This document shows, piece by piece, positions 4,804 through 5,150 of a DNA stretch of 5,150 bases; position 1 is the stretch's first letter, and each line of letters begins with the position of its first letter. The position numbers and the translations under genes were made by a program. The stretch is from Desulfobulbaceae bacterium (lineage in GTDB: Bacteria > Desulfobacterota > Desulfobulbia > Desulfobulbales > Desulfocapsaceae): positions 1 to 5,150 of the forward strand of contig JAHEMX010000307.1 of assembly GCA_024643445.1 (NCBI GenBank), read 5' to 3'. Below the pieces are notes generated by a model. It saw only the letters and a list, made by a program, of their open reading frames with translations. It was not told the DNA's origin and did no database searches.

Positions 4804-5150
4804 TTACAGCGTCATGATGTTCTGATTTTCAACATCGATATCAATGGTTTGCATGTATTCCTGGTTCTGCAGATAGGTTAAAAACGTGCGGTAGGGTAAG
4901 GGCTTGGCATGGAGGAAGCCCTGAAGCATGTCACACCCCTCTTTGATCAGGAAATCGTTGTGCTGAATTGTCTCAACACCCTCGGCAATCACCGTTAGGG
5001 ACAAGGCCTTGCCCATGGCAATCGCCGCACGGATGATTGCTGCATCACGGATATCACCCTCGATGCCGCGTACCAGACTGCTATCAAGTTTAATGGTATC
5101 AAGGGGCAGATTTTTCAGGGAATTGAGCGAGGAGTAGCCGGTTCCAAAGT
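4804..5150 (-). CDS. EAL-domain protein, C-terminal part (cyclic-di-GMP phosphodiesterase), truncated by the window edge
   Basis: 114 residues plus stop are visible, reading in from the right edge; the start and any N-terminal sensor, GGDEF or membrane domains are outside. EAL domains hydrolyse cyclic-di-GMP to pGpG in the cytoplasm. Visible signatures are D-F-G-T-G-Y-S-S-L (the loop-6 segment, its first Asp inferred from the split codon at the edge) and I-K-L-D with the catalytic lysine. V-I-A-E-G-V-E-T, G-C-D-M-L-Q-G-F and P-L-P-Y-R-T-F follow. All catalytic positions in this half are retained, so an active enzyme is likely. After the domain, about 25 residues form a polar tail (Q-N-Q-E-Y-M-Q-T onwards) without recognisable motif. 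An internal ATG at 5016 is not the start. A weak hairpin follows the stop. Confidence 0.93.
   Translation of the reverse strand, partial: FGTGYSSLNSLKNLPLDTIKLDSSLVRGIEGDIRDAAIIRAAIAMGKALSLTVIAEGVETIQHNDFLIKEGCDMLQGFLHAKPLPYRTFLTYLQNQEYMQTIDIDVENQNIMTL

Noticed and set aside
1..5150. CRISPR arrays, tRNA or rRNA genes
   Set aside because: No regularly spaced direct repeats, cloverleaf-like sequence or rRNA-like segment was seen on either strand by eye.

Overview
The window looks like chromosomal sequence from a Gram-negative bacterium of roughly balanced base composition. The strongest hint to lineage is an apparent selenocysteine (UGA-decoded) redox protein. Together with an EAL-type signalling gene and many unplaceable small proteins, this would fit Desulfobacterota (former Deltaproteobacteria). 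That placement is inference: there is no rRNA, tRNA or marker gene here.

Layout. 1-176: no gene; three strong hairpins, the first probably ending a transcript from outside the window. 177-616 (+): two small tandem genes whose products share a Y-x-x-G-[QR]-x-D-x-L core and look like diverged paralogues. 645-1349 (-): a secreted HExxH (gluzincin-like) putative metallopeptidase, convergent with them. 1350-1732: intergenic, holding a 168-bp MITE-like element (1504-1671) with imperfect terminal inverted repeats and a 4-bp GCCT flanking duplication, then a consensus TATAAT box. 1733-2680 (+): a complete ketopantoate-reductase family protein. 2681-2758: leader with overlapping inverted repeats. 2759-3751 (+): a 330-residue protein I do not recognise. 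3841-4458 (-): an FrnE/DsbA-like thioredoxin-fold oxidoreductase. 4459-4803: intergenic, with an operator-like dyad and a weak terminator. 4804-5150 (-): the C-terminal part of an EAL cyclic-di-GMP phosphodiesterase that enters from the right edge.

Main discovery. A conventional gene call would start the FrnE-like gene at the ATG at 4257 and yield a 138-residue protein with no active site. The same frame continues upstream to an ATG at 4458 with a good ribosome binding site. It is interrupted only once, by TGA at 4414-4416, exactly where the first cysteine of the CPWC active site belongs. A hairpin with a G-containing apical loop about 22 nt after the UGA fits a bacterial SECIS. The best reading is a 205-residue selenoprotein with a U-P-W-C redox centre.

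The genes do not form one obvious pathway. The ketopantoate-reductase homologue and the 330-residue protein are codirectional, 78 bp apart, and may be cotranscribed; the rest look like independent units.
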